From Actinomadura nitritigenes (GTDB lineage Bacteria > Actinomycetota > Actinomycetes > Streptosporangiales > Streptosporangiaceae), in the NCBI RefSeq assembly GCF_017573545.1, contig NZ_JAGEOK010000009.1:124001-188000 (forward strand): a stretch of 64,000 nucleotides of DNA, in the 5' to 3' direction. The notes beneath the pieces were generated by a model. It had not been told where the DNA came from, ran no database searches, and was given only the letters and a program-made list of their open reading frames with translations. Every line of letters begins with the position of its first letter. Within the stretch, counting starts at the first letter, position 1. Shown here piece by piece: positions 54,230 to 62,950 of the stretch. Both the position numbers and the translations under genes were made by a program.

Positions 54230-55116
54230 CCACCGCGCTGCGCGCCCGCGCGCTCGGCAGGAGCTACGGCCGCCGCTGGGCGCTGAGGGACTGCACTCTG
54301 GACATCCCCGCCGGGCACGTCGTCGGGCTCGTCGGTCCCAACGGCGCAGGCAAGAGCACGTTGCTGAACCTGGCCGCCGGAACGCTCGCCCCGACCGCGG
54401 GCACGATCGAGGTGTGCGGCGGCCGGCCCGGTGACGGTCCCGGACAGCTCGCCAAGGTCGGCTTCGTCGCCCAGGACACCCCCGTCTACGCGGGGCTGAG
54501 CGTCGAGGAACACCTGCGGCTGGGGGCCCGCCTCAACCCGGCATGGGACGGCGCTCTGGCCCGGGAACGGATCGCGCGGCTCGGCCTGGACGGCGCCCAA
54601 CGGGCCGGGCGGATGTCGGGCGGCCAGCGCGCCCAGCTCGCACTCACCCTCGGCATCGCCAAACGACCCGAACTGCTGATCCTGGACGAACCGGTCGCCG
54701 CGCTCGACCCGCTCGCCCGCCGCGACTTCCTGCAGAGCCTCATGGAAGCGGTCGCCGAACACGACCTCGGCGTCGTGCTGTCCTCCCACCTGGTGTCCGA
54801 CCTGGAGCGGTCCTGCGACTACCTGATCGTGCTGGTCGACTCCCGGGTCCAGGTGGCGGGCGAGGTGGACGAACTCCTGGCCGCCCACCATCGGCTCACC
54901 GGGCCCCGCCGCGACCCCGCCCGGCTGCCGGCCGGCCAGCACGTCGTCTCCGCCCGCCACACCGACCGCCAGACGACCCTCATCGTCCGCACCGAAGACC
55001 CGATCCACGACCCCGCCTGGAGCGTCAGCGGGCTCGACCTGGAAGACCTCGTCCTGGCCTACATGGATCCCCAAGGGGAGACGGGCCCCCGGCCGACTCT
55101 GGAGGTTCGGCGATGA
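54226..55116 (+). CDS. ABC transporter ATP-binding protein
   Basis: About 296 aa. Walker A GPNGAGKST (37-45), signature MSGGQRAQLALTL, Walker B LLILDEPVAALD and H-loop SSHLVSDLE are all intact. The last ~90 residues are a C-terminal extension typical of two-subunit ABC-2 type exporters. The GTG start overlaps the GntR stop and its stop overlaps the permease start, so the three genes are tightly coupled. Probably exports a toxic peptide or drug, in line with YtrA-type operons (family knowledge). Confidence 0.93.
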   Translation: MTTALRARALGRSYGRRWALRDCTLDIPAGHVVGLVGPNGAGKSTLLNLAAGTLAPTAGTIEVCGGRPGDGPGQLAKVGFVAQDTPVYAGLSVEEHLRLGARLNPAWDGALARERIARLGLDGAQRAGRMSGGQRAQLALTLGIAKRPELLILDEPVAALDPLARRDFLQSLMEAVAEHDLGVVLSSHLVSDLERSCDYLIVLVDSRVQVAGEVDELLAAHHRLTGPRRDPARLPAGQHVVSARHTDRQTTLIVRTEDPIHDPAWSVSGLDLEDLVLAYMDPQGETGPRPTLEVRR

Positions 55117-56132
55117 TCTGGCTCACCCTGCGCCAGTTCCGTACCCAGGCCGCGACGGGCTTCGCCGCCATCGCCGTCCTGGCGGCCGTCCTGGCCGCCA
55201 CCGGGCCCGGCCTTTCCGGCGACTACGCCTCCGGAAAGGCCGCCTGCTCGGCCACCGGCGACTGCTCGACGTTCACCGGCCGGTTCTTCGACGACCACCA
55301 GGCGGTCTTCCTCGCGCTCATCGCCCTCGTGCTGATCCTCCCCGCCCTGATCGGACTGTTCTGGGGAGCACCGCTGATCGGCCGCGAACTGGAGAACGGC
55401 ACGCACCGGCTGGTGTGGAACCAGACCATCACCCGCACACGCTGGCTCGCCGTCAAACTCGCGCTCATCGGCCTGGCCACGACGGCGGCGGCCGGCCTCG
55501 GCAGCCTGGCGGTCACCTGGTGGTCGGGGCCCATCGACGAGAGCGCGGCCGACGAACTGCCGCGGCTGTCGCCGCTGGTGTTCGGTGCCCGCGGCGTCGT
55601 TCCCGTCGGCTATGCCGCCTTCGCCTTCGTCCTCGGCGTGGTCGTCGGCATGCTCGTGCGGCGCAGCGTTCCCGCGATGGCCGCCACGCTCGCGATCTTC
55701 GCCGCCGTGCAGATCGCCGTGCCGCTCCTGATCCGGCCGCATCTGCTGCCGCCCACCCGCGTCACCACCCCCATCACCGGCGCGAACCTGAAATCCCTCA
55801 TGGCCGACGGCGCGGGCGGTCCGATCCAGCTCCGGCTCAAGGCCCCCGAGGCGGGTGCGTGGATCCTGTCCCAGCACACCATCGACGCCTCCGGCCGCAT
55901 CACCGACGACATCAAGGTGTCACTGGCCTCCGGCCCCTGCGCACCGGCCCAGGGCGCACCGACGAAACAGGCGTGCATGGCCGAGATCAACCGGCTCGGC
56001 TACCGGCAGCGGATGTCCTACCAGCCACCGGGCCGCTTCTGGCCCCTCCAGTGGAGCGAGGCAGGACTCTACGTCCTCCTCACCCTCGGCCTCACCGGCC
56101 TCTGCCTGCACCGGATCCGCCGCCTCTCCTGA
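55113..56132 (+). CDS. ABC-2 type permease
   Basis: About 339 aa with six predicted helices (starting FRTQAATGFAAIAVLAAVLA, then FLALIALVLILPALIGLFWG) and an extracellular loop rich in Cys near residues 44-50. RELENGTHRLVWNQTITRTR is the cytoplasmic coupling motif typical of these permeases. GGAGG lies upstream of the ATG, which overlaps the ATPase stop by 4 bp. Works with the ATPase 54226 as a heteromeric exporter. Confidence 0.88.
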   Translation: MIWLTLRQFRTQAATGFAAIAVLAAVLAATGPGLSGDYASGKAACSATGDCSTFTGRFFDDHQAVFLALIALVLILPALIGLFWGAPLIGRELENGTHRLVWNQTITRTRWLAVKLALIGLATTAAAGLGSLAVTWWSGPIDESAADELPRLSPLVFGARGVVPVGYAAFAFVLGVVVGMLVRRSVPAMAATLAIFAAVQIAVPLLIRPHLLPPTRVTTPITGANLKSLMADGAGGPIQLRLKAPEAGAWILSQHTIDASGRITDDIKVSLASGPCAPAQGAPTKQACMAEINRLGYRQRMSYQPPGRFWPLQWSEAGLYVLLTLGLTGLCLHRIRRLS

Positions 56133-56377
56133 CCTGAGCCGGATGGTCGCCCGTACGAGGCCGGCCGTGCGCGGCCGTCCGGCCGTGCACGGCCGTGAGC
56201 ACCCTCACACCGCCCGCCCTCACCAATTGACCCTGGTGAGCGGGTTGAGGTCGCGGCAATCTCGACAATCCGTACTTCCGCATTGAGGTGTTGTGACAGC
56301 CTAGACACGGGCTGTGCCCATGCGAGAGTACGCATTCATCAATGTCGTGATCTGCCGTCGACGCACCGAGGATGCCG
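56133..56377. promoter_or_regulatory. Conservon upstream region with an ACAGCC/GGCTGT dyad
   Basis: 245 bp. A 6-bp inverted repeat with an 8-bp loop lies at 56296-56315 (ACAGCC and GGCTGT). It is followed by an AT-richer stretch to the start of cvnA; a regulator site or short hairpin in the leader. No confident -35/-10 pair. Confidence 0.35.
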
Positions 56378-58225
56378 ATGCCCGATTTCCCTCAATCCAC
56401 CGCCGGTGCCGAGCGCCGTGACGTCCGGCGATCCGGCAGGTCAGCGGTCCATGGTATGCACCGGCAGAGCAGAATGCGCGCCCTTCACCTGTCCATTTCC
56501 ATGCTCCCCGCGGTGGTGATGGGGTTTCTCGGGCTCGCCGCTGTGGCGGTCCTCTACGACGGCGCCGTCATGAGCCAGGGGAAGCGGCTGGAGCTGGTCG
56601 CGGCGGCCGTGGGGGCCGTGATCACCCTCGCGGCCGCCTTCGTGGTGGCGGACGCGGTGACCCGCCAGATGCAGCGGCAGCGCGCCGAGTCGGCCCTCCG
56701 CGATCAGGAGTACATGCAGCGGCGGCTCGGCGAGCTCGGCTTCCTCGTCGCCCAGGGGCGGCAGGACCTGCAGCGGCTGGCCGAGCGGCTCCGCGCCGGT
56801 GGGACGGCTTCCCTGAGCGGCGAGGACTTCCCGCCGCCCGCCGGCGCCGACCCCTACCTGCAGCTCGTGCACGAGGTGCGGAAGGCGCAGAGCGCGGCCT
56901 GGAACGCCGTCGTCGGCGCCGCGAGCCACGAAGCCGCGAACGGAAGCCATCAGCGGGTCGCGGTCTTCGTCAACCTGGCACGGCGGCTGCAGTCGCTGTC
57001 GCATCGGGCCATCCAGGGCCTCGACGAGCTGGAGAACCAGGTGGAGGATCCCGACCTCCTCAAGGGGCTGTTCAGAGTCGACCACCTCAGCACCCGCATG
57101 CGCCGCCAGGCCGAGAGCCTCGCGGTGATCGGCGGTGCCGCGTCGCGGCGCCGGTGGACCAAGCCGGTCACGGTGTACGAGGTGCTGCGCTCGGCCATCG
57201 CCGAGGTGGAGCACTACAACCGGGTCAAGGTGGTGCCGCCGGTCGAGGGAAGCCTGAACGGCGGCGCGGTCGCGGACGTCATCCATCTGCTGGCGGAGCT
57301 CGTCGAGAACGCCACCAAGTTCTCCCCGCCGCAGACGCAGGTGCTCATCCGCTTCGAGAGGGTCGCCGCCGGCATGGCCATCGAGGTGGAGGACCGCGGC
57401 CTGGGCATCCCGCAGGAAGACCAGCGGCGGCTGAACGAGCTGCTCGCCGACCCCGAGCGGGCCGACACCGAGGAACTTCTGAAGGACGGGCGGATCGGGC
57501 TCCTGGTGGTCGCCGCGCTCGCTCACCGTCACAAGGTCCGCGTCCAGCTCCGGGGCAATGTCTACGGTGGTACGCAGGCCATCGTCGTGGTTCCGAACGA
57601 ACTGGACGGCGGGGAGGCGGAGGAGTCCGAGGCAGGGCGCCAGGCGGAACCGGTGGCCGCCGCCGCCGCACCAGCGGCCGCGAGCCTCTCGAACCCGCTA
57701 CCGGCGCGTGCTTCCGGCTCCGGCCAGGGCGTCCAGTCCCAGTCGGGCCCGCCGCTGGATGGGCGCGATGCTCTCGGCGCCCCCATGCCGCCCCAGCCGC
57801 CCTCCGCGGCCGAGGGTTCCCGGCACCGGCCCCCGTCCCAGCCTGCGTCCGCCCCGCCGGCGGCCGCGCAGGACCCCCGAACCACGCAGGACCCGCGAAC
57901 CACGCAGGACCTGCGAACCACGCAGGACCCCCGAACCACGCAGGACCCCCTGACCGCGCAGGACCCCCTGACCACGCAGGACCCCCTGACCACGCACGAC
58001 CCCCTGACCGCAGCGGCCTTTCCGGGCGGTGCCGGTGAGCGGCCGCCATTGCCGCAGCGCCAGGCCCAGGCCAGCCTGGCACCCGAACTGCTCAATGCGC
58101 CCGCACCCCAGCAGGATGATCAAGAAGTCGAATACAATACCGGTTTCATGGCGGCATTCAAGAAGGGCATGCGCAGTGCCGAGGAGAACGACGGTCCTGC
58201 CGAAGATCCCGACCGTGCGAACTGA
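56378..58225 (+). CDS. cvnA: Conservon protein CvnA, sensor-kinase-like ATPase
   Basis: About 615 aa. Two TM helices near residues 40-90 (around VVMGFLGLAAVAVLYDGAVM), then a helical section with a HAMP-like character and a HATPase domain: LLAELVENATKFSPPQTQVL, EDRGLGIP, GLLVVAALAHRH. The His of a kinase core is not evident, as in other CvnA proteins. The C-terminal third is Pro/Ala rich and carries eight copies of a hexapeptide, QDPRTT type. ATG 56378 is preferred over 56372 because GAGG lies 6 nt upstream. In Streptomyces the conservons form a membrane signalling complex with CvnB, C and D, resembling eukaryotic G-protein receptors. Confidence 0.9.
   Translation: MPDFPQSTAGAERRDVRRSGRSAVHGMHRQSRMRALHLSISMLPAVVMGFLGLAAVAVLYDGAVMSQGKRLELVAAAVGAVITLAAAFVVADAVTRQMQRQRAESALRDQEYMQRRLGELGFLVAQGRQDLQRLAERLRAGGTASLSGEDFPPPAGADPYLQLVHEVRKAQSAAWNAVVGAASHEAANGSHQRVAVFVNLARRLQSLSHRAIQGLDELENQVEDPDLLKGLFRVDHLSTRMRRQAESLAVIGGAASRRRWTKPVTVYEVLRSAIAEVEHYNRVKVVPPVEGSLNGGAVADVIHLLAELVENATKFSPPQTQVLIRFERVAAGMAIEVEDRGLGIPQEDQRRLNELLADPERADTEELLKDGRIGLLVVAALAHRHKVRVQLRGNVYGGTQAIVVVPNELDGGEAEESEAGRQAEPVAAAAAPAAASLSNPLPARASGSGQGVQSQSGPPLDGRDALGAPMPPQPPSAAEGSRHRPPSQPASAPPAAAQDPRTTQDPRTTQDLRTTQDPRTTQDPLTAQDPLTTQDPLTTHDPLTAAAFPGGAGERPPLPQRQAQASLAPELLNAPAPQQDDQEVEYNTGFMAAFKKGMRSAEENDGPAEDPDRAN
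57869..58012. repeat. 18-bp tandem repeat, eight units, in cvnA
   Basis: Unit of type CAGGACCCCCGAACCACG, eight copies without gaps, in frame with the gene. It encodes QDPRTT/QDPLTT hexapeptides. Units 1-4 carry CGAACC and units 5-8 CTGACC, so the array grew in two steps. Confidence 0.92.
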
Positions 58226-58254
58226 CGAGAATCACCCATGACAAGGAGTATCCG

Positions 58255-58689
58255 TTGAGTGGCGTCTCCCCGAACCAGGTTCAAGATCTCGCTTGGCTGT
58301 TGCGAGGGCTGGGCGAGGAGGTTCCGGTGATTCGCGGCAGCGTGCTGCTGTCGTCCGACGGCATGATGAAGGCCGCCGACGGCTTCGACCGCGCCAGCGC
58401 CGAACAGCTTGCCGCGCTCGCGTCCGGGCTTTTCTCCATAGCGCGCAGCGCCGGAACGAAGTTCGACGACAGCAATGAGGTGCGGCAGGTCGTCGCGGAA
58501 CTCAAATCCAGCCAGTTGTACATTTCCTGGGCAGGTTACAATTCAGTGCTCGCGGTACTGGCGGAGGAGACGGCCGACCCGGCCGTCGTCGGTTTCGAGA
58601 TGGCCCGGCTGATCAAGGCCGTCCGGCCGTTCCTGCACACCGCGGCACGGCCGGCGGCCGTGCCGAGCGACCGGAACCGCGCGTTTTGA
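58255..58689 (+). CDS. cvnB: Conservon protein CvnB, roadblock/LC7 domain
   Basis: About 144 aa. Roadblock fold: DLAWLLRGLGEEVPVIRGSV, LLSSDGMMKAADGFDRASAE, then QLYISWAGYNSVLAVLAEET. Such proteins act as GTPase-activating or docking partners of CvnD-type GTPases. The start is TTG 58255, well supported by AAGGAG six nt upstream; no other start in frame fits. It lies 29 bp after cvnA. Confidence 0.93.
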   Translation: MSGVSPNQVQDLAWLLRGLGEEVPVIRGSVLLSSDGMMKAADGFDRASAEQLAALASGLFSIARSAGTKFDDSNEVRQVVAELKSSQLYISWAGYNSVLAVLAEETADPAVVGFEMARLIKAVRPFLHTAARPAAVPSDRNRAF

Positions 58690-59051
58690 CAGCCGGAGAG
58701 GACGAGGTCTGGGTCGACGACGACGCAGGGCTGCTGGTGCGGCCGTACGCGGTGACCTCCGGCCGCACCCATCCGACCGTCGACCTGGAGCTGCTGTCCT
58801 TGGTGGTGGCGGTCGGCAGGCATCCGGGCGCGATGGACCCGGAGCACGCCAAAGCGCTCGAGCTGTGCCGCACGCCGACCTCGGTCGCCGAGGTCGCCGC
58901 GCATCTGCGGCTTCCCGTGGTGGTCACCAAGGTCCTCATCTCCGATCTGGTGGACAGCCGCGCGATGATCGCGCACGCGCCGCGAACCGCGGCCGATCCC
59001 ACCGACCGAGCCCTTTTGGAGAAGCTGCTCGATGGCCTACAACGAATCTGA
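58686..59051 (+). CDS. cvnC: Conservon protein CvnC (DUF742)
   Basis: About 121 aa. DUF742 winged-helix pattern: RPYAVTSGRTHPTVDLELLS, then ALELCRTPTSVAEVAAHLRL and PVVVTKVLISDLVDSRAMIA. TTG 58686 overlaps the cvnB stop by 4 bp and has no own Shine-Dalgarno, so translation depends on cvnB. It may contact DNA or CvnD; the role in other conservons is not settled. Confidence 0.92.
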   Translation: MTAGEDEVWVDDDAGLLVRPYAVTSGRTHPTVDLELLSLVVAVGRHPGAMDPEHAKALELCRTPTSVAEVAAHLRLPVVVTKVLISDLVDSRAMIAHAPRTAADPTDRALLEKLLDGLQRI

Positions 59052-59613
59052 GGTGCTCCCCACCCAGGTCAAGATCCTCATAGCCGGCGGTTTCGGCGTG
59101 GGGAAGACGACGTTCGTCGGTGCGGTGAGCGAGATCGAGCCGCTGAGCACCGAGGAACTCATCACCTCGGCCAGCGTCGGCATCGACGACCTCGACGGGG
59201 TGGAGCACAAGACCACCACCACCGTGGCGCTCGACTTCGGCCGCATCACCATCGGGCGGCACGGGATCGTCCTCTACCTGTTCGGGACGCCCGGGCAGCG
59301 GCGGTTCTGGTTCATGTGGGACGAACTGTGCGCCGGCGCGCTGGGCGCCGTGGTGCTCGCCGACACCCGCCGCCTGGAGGACTGCTTCGAGGCCGTCGAC
59401 TTCTTCGAGAGCCGGGGAGTCCGGTTCCTCGTCGCGATCAACGAGTTCGACAACGCGTTCCGCTACGGATCCGACGAAGTACGTGCCGCTCTCAAACTCG
59501 ACCCCCGCGTGCCGATCGTGCCGTGCGACGCGCGGGACCGCGACTCCGCCGTCTCGGCGCTGCGGGCCCTGATCCAGCATCTTCTCACGGCCGCCCCTTC
59601 CGTCTTCATTTAA
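59032..59613 (+). CDS. cvnD: Conservon protein CvnD, small GTPase
   Basis: About 193 aa. G1 loop GGFGVGKTT (19-27), a Thr-rich switch I (HKTTTTVALDFGRI), G3-like LFGTPGQRRFWFMW and G4-like INEFDNAF where classical GTPases have NKxD. This NxxD form is usual for CvnD/MglA-like proteins. Starts within the last 20 bp of cvnC. It should cycle between GTP and GDP under control of CvnA and CvnB. Confidence 0.93.
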   Translation: MAYNESEVLPTQVKILIAGGFGVGKTTFVGAVSEIEPLSTEELITSASVGIDDLDGVEHKTTTTVALDFGRITIGRHGIVLYLFGTPGQRRFWFMWDELCAGALGAVVLADTRRLEDCFEAVDFFESRGVRFLVAINEFDNAFRYGSDEVRAALKLDPRVPIVPCDARDRDSAVSALRALIQHLLTAAPSVFI

Positions 59614-59727
59614 CAGAACCGCAGTACAAGAAGAACGCCCGAGTCCGCACCGCAATCGCCTTGTCTTTTCGGATCCGGATCCAGTGAATCCTCGCCTTAT
59701 CTTCGCACTCGGCCATATGGAGGTCCC

Positions 59728-60312
59728 GTGACGTACCCGCCCAATGACCAGGCACACGAACTTTCGGCCCGACCCTTGATGCCGCCCGATCACGAAGCGT
59801 CCCGGCGAGCGGCGCGCCTGCGAGAACTCGGCTTGGGGCAGTCACGGGAGCGCGAATTCGATGAGTTCGCCCGCAGGGTCGCGCTGGACGCACAGGAGCT
59901 CGTAGGACTTCCCGTCACACCGGTGGCCTTCGTGAACCTCGTCGGCGACGATCAGTTCATCTGCGGCGTTCACACGTCACCGGCCGACGCCGAGATCGTG
60001 GGCGGCGTCCTCGATGCGAGAGTGCCCCTCGACGCGGGCTACTGCCCGCATGTCGTCGTCCGGCGCAAGGCCCTGATCCTGGACGACGTCCTCGACTACC
60101 CGCGTTTCGCCGGCAACCCGATCGTCGACAAGCTCATGGTCCGCAGCTACGCCGGAGCTCCGCTGACCGACCGCACGGGCACGGTTCTCGGCACGATCTG
60201 CGTCGTGGACAGCGAACCGCGCCCGTGGGGCAAGGCCGGACTGGATCTCATGAAGCGCCGGGCGGCCGACCTCGTCGACCTGATCCACCGCCGCGAGGGC
60301 CTGTCGCGTTAG
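59728..60312 (+). CDS. GAF-domain protein downstream of the conservon
   Basis: About 194 aa. One GAF domain (FDEFARRVALDAQELVGLPV, then VAFVNLVGDDQFICGVH, YCPHVVVRRKALILDDVLDY and GAPLTDRTGTVLGTICVVDS). The N-terminus is short and acidic. GTG 59728 has GGAGG 4 nt upstream. It is 114 bp behind cvnD on the same strand and is probably part of the same signalling unit; conservons often end with extra genes. The ligand is unknown. Confidence 0.87.
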   Translation: MTYPPNDQAHELSARPLMPPDHEASRRAARLRELGLGQSREREFDEFARRVALDAQELVGLPVTPVAFVNLVGDDQFICGVHTSPADAEIVGGVLDARVPLDAGYCPHVVVRRKALILDDVLDYPRFAGNPIVDKLMVRSYAGAPLTDRTGTVLGTICVVDSEPRPWGKAGLDLMKRRAADLVDLIHRREGLSR

Positions 60313-61988
60313 CCGACGGGTCCAGTGGGAGGCCCGGGGAAACGGACCGTGGCCCATTCCGGCACCGCGCTCCGGGCCTCCTCGGCGACGGGCCCGGTCA
60401 AGGGCTCAGGCCCACCAAGGAAGGCTCCTGGACGCGCCGGGGGCGGCACCGGCGGGTGAGCGGCGGCGACCGCAGGGGCCGGATCCCGCGACCCGGGCTC
60501 GTCCGCGCCCCCGGGTCGCGAGCCCCGATGCCCGCCTGCCGTGCCGTAGGTGTCGAGTATCCCGGTGGCCAGCAGGCGGAATTCCGCGGCGACACCGGCG
60601 ATGTCGCTCCTGAGGAACTCGATGGCGGGCTCGACCCTCCCCGGATCGGCGCCGGTCTCGGCGGCCCACTTCAGGACCTGGGTGGTCGCGAACAGGTAGC
60701 CGATGGCGCGGCCGGCGAGGACCTGCTGCGCCTGGCCCAGGCGCTGGTCGAGGAAGCTCAGGTCCATCTTGAGCGTCGCGACCGCGGGCGCTGTCAGCGG
60801 CCACTCGGCCAGGAGTTCACTCAGGGACCGGCCGGACCGCCGGGTCAGGCAGTACGCGGTGAGCTGCTGGCTGAGCATGTCGTTGTTGCCGTCGAAGATG
60901 TTGAAGACCCGCGTGTCCAGGAAAGCCTGACCGGCGATGTTGGTGGGCGATCCGCAGCGATATCCCTCGGCGCCGGTCAGCTGCTGGTAATGCTGGGCCG
61001 AGCTGATCATCCGCTCGGTGGCGACGGTCTTGAGAGCCTGCACCGCCGGAAACGCCGGAGTCATGTCGGCCTTGACGTCCAGCATCGTCTGCAGGTAATG
61101 GCTGAGCGCCTCGCAGATGGTGGCGGAGGTGTCGATGGCCGCGAGCCTGTAGTTGACGAACCCGATCTTGGACTGCGGCTTCCGCCCGATCTGGCGACCG
61201 TCCACGTACGTGTGCGCCTCGCGGCTGATACGGCGCAGGAACCCCGCCCCCGCCGCCGCCAGCAGCGCCCGCGACGCCAGGAAGACGTCCACCGAGTCGA
61301 GGCCCGCCTCCTCGGCGTCGATCCGCCGGTGCCGGGGAACGATCACATCGATGTCGTTGACGCCGTAGTCCAGCAGCTTCAGCCCGAGCGCCTCGTACAG
61401 CTCGACGGTGCGGAAGCCCTCGCTGCGCTCGACGACGAAGTAGCCGTACTCGCGACGCTGTGCGTTCTTGGCAAGGACCAGCCACCAGTGTGCGGAGGAG
61501 CTGAGAGCCTGCCAGTGCTTGCGGCCACGGATCCGGTAGCCCCCCTCGACCTCCTCGAAGGTGGTCGTCATGGCCGACAGGGCGGAGCCGGCGCCCGGCT
61601 CGGTCGCCGCGAGCCCGGCCATCACCGGGGCGTCGCCGGCGAACAGCGGCAGCATCTCCCGCTTGACCCCTTCACCGGCCCACTTCACGACCGGGAGGAG
61701 CGCCAGCGCCGTGTTGACGATCACATAGACGCCCAGCGCCAGGTTCCACTCGGAGGCCGTCTCGACGATCCGGCACATCTCGACGCTGCTGTCGCGGCCT
61801 CCGTACTGCCTGGGCAGAGTCGGAAGCCGGACCCCGGCCCTCACCAGGAGCGCCCAACACTCAGGGGGAAGTTTCTGCTGCGGGAAGGTCGCGGAGTCGA
61901 ACTTGGATGCGACCGCGTCGAAGCCGGCGATGAAATCGTCTGTCGACAGGGACAGCAAATGATTCGTCGGTGATAGATCATCCGTCAT
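60309..61988 (-). CDS. Acyl-CoA-dehydrogenase-like protein with an altered catalytic base
   Basis: About 559 aa. The middle domain reads GLAATEPGAGSALSAMTTTF and GRKHWQALSSSAHWWLVLAK (flavin and substrate region); the C-terminal domain has QQLTGAEGYRCGSPTNIAGQ and FNIFDGNNDMLSQQ. At the place of the usual I(Y/F)EGT the sequence has IFDGN, so the catalytic Glu is Asp. The last 60 residues are a proline-rich tail. ATG 61988 is used; the 24 extra codons upstream are not family-like. Substrate and pathway unknown. The stop overlaps the GAF stop. Confidence 0.82.
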   Translation of the reverse strand: MTDDLSPTNHLLSLSTDDFIAGFDAVASKFDSATFPQQKLPPECWALLVRAGVRLPTLPRQYGGRDSSVEMCRIVETASEWNLALGVYVIVNTALALLPVVKWAGEGVKREMLPLFAGDAPVMAGLAATEPGAGSALSAMTTTFEEVEGGYRIRGRKHWQALSSSAHWWLVLAKNAQRREYGYFVVERSEGFRTVELYEALGLKLLDYGVNDIDVIVPRHRRIDAEEAGLDSVDVFLASRALLAAAGAGFLRRISREAHTYVDGRQIGRKPQSKIGFVNYRLAAIDTSATICEALSHYLQTMLDVKADMTPAFPAVQALKTVATERMISSAQHYQQLTGAEGYRCGSPTNIAGQAFLDTRVFNIFDGNNDMLSQQLTAYCLTRRSGRSLSELLAEWPLTAPAVATLKMDLSFLDQRLGQAQQVLAGRAIGYLFATTQVLKWAAETGADPGRVEPAIEFLRSDIAGVAAEFRLLATGILDTYGTAGGHRGSRPGGADEPGSRDPAPAVAAAHPPVPPPARPGAFLGGPEPLTGPVAEEARSAVPEWATVRFPGPPTGPVG

Positions 61989-62634
61989 GGTGTCCGCTCT
62001 CACGGGTCGGCCTGCCAGGGGCAAGGGGGGAAGCTGCCAGGTTCCGGCGATCAAGGGCACGCTGATGTTCGTTTCATCCGCAACAGCAGGCTATGGACCA
62101 CCTTCCGAATCATCCGGGTCTTGGGCATATGTCATGGTTATTCGGCCGATCAACGAGTGCAAGGAACATAATTCTTACCGCAGTGGACGTGTCAATCACT
62201 CGCCCCCCGCGTGACCTGCACGAACTCGCGGATCGGCAGGGCCTGTCCTCCTCCGGCTGCGACCATGACCACAACGCGATCGAAAGGTGCGCGTCCGGCC
62301 CGGATGTGGAGGGACGCCCGCGCAGGAATGCCAAGGCATCTCACCATCGACGGATCACGCACGCGAACCGACCGCGATGCTGATCAAGGTTACACGGGTT
62401 CGCCCGGCTCGCCGGATGGCACCCTGATTCCCTTCGAGAATGAGCGAATTCCGACCTGAGTTCGCTGGTCACAGGCCGTTTGCGTCCCGTGCGGCGTGAG
62501 CGTCTGCGTACCATGCCAAGGTCCGCGGCCCTTCTCTTCCGCGGACTCGGGAGCGCCATTGGTCCATGAGCCGGGCGCCTTTTACGCCGCCTACGCATGC
62601 CGCGAGATGCTCCAGGTCGGTGGCCAGGAAGTCG
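61989..62634. other. 646-bp region without an intact gene
   Basis: An AT-richer stretch near 62060-62200 probably holds the promoter of the minus-strand gene at 61988. Between 62330 and 62634 the sequence may be the decayed 3' part of the transposase remnant described next, but I cannot align it convincingly. Confidence 0.4.
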
Positions 62635-62840
62635 ACCACCCCTTTTCCGTACCTCGTCGGCCTGGTCATCGCGTTCGATCGCGCGGCGTCCGGGGACCTG
62701 CACCGGCCGGCCGTTGCGGCGCAGCAGCGGCGCCCCCCGGCCGGGTGTGGCCGATTCCGAACAGACGGCGGATCACCTCAGCGACCCGCTCAAGCGTCCA
62801 CCGCCGATCCTCGGCCCAGCCGTGGGCGGCCGGACCACGC
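62635..62840 (-). pseudogene. IS630-family transposase remnant, frameshifted
   Basis: In one frame: GPAAHGWAEDRRWTLERVAE, then VIRRLFGIGHT (62836 to about 62749). In the next frame: LLRRNGRPVQVPGRRAIERD (62727 to about 62638). Together they reproduce the winged-helix and linker part of IS630-type transposases (RWTLxRVAELIRRxFGxxYT, LLxRNGWxVQVPARRAAERDE). The shift falls at a run of six C (plus strand, near 62735). The N-terminal HTH and the whole DDE catalytic part are missing, so it is dead. Confidence 0.75.
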
Positions 62841-62950
62841 GCCGATACCGGAACTCGTTTTACGCGCCGGCTCGCCAGCAGCCAAACGGCGAGCGTGCCG
62901 CCACCCCGGCACGCATAGCCGCAGCTCACCTAACCGAATGCGCTGCCGTA
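62841..62950. other. Spacer between the transposase remnant and the metallo-hydrolase gene
   Basis: 110 bp with no gene. No terminal inverted repeat or target duplication of the IS could be recognised here. Confidence 0.4.

Noticed and set aside
57869..58012. CRISPR-like direct repeats
   Set aside because: Gapless 18-bp in-frame coding repeats.
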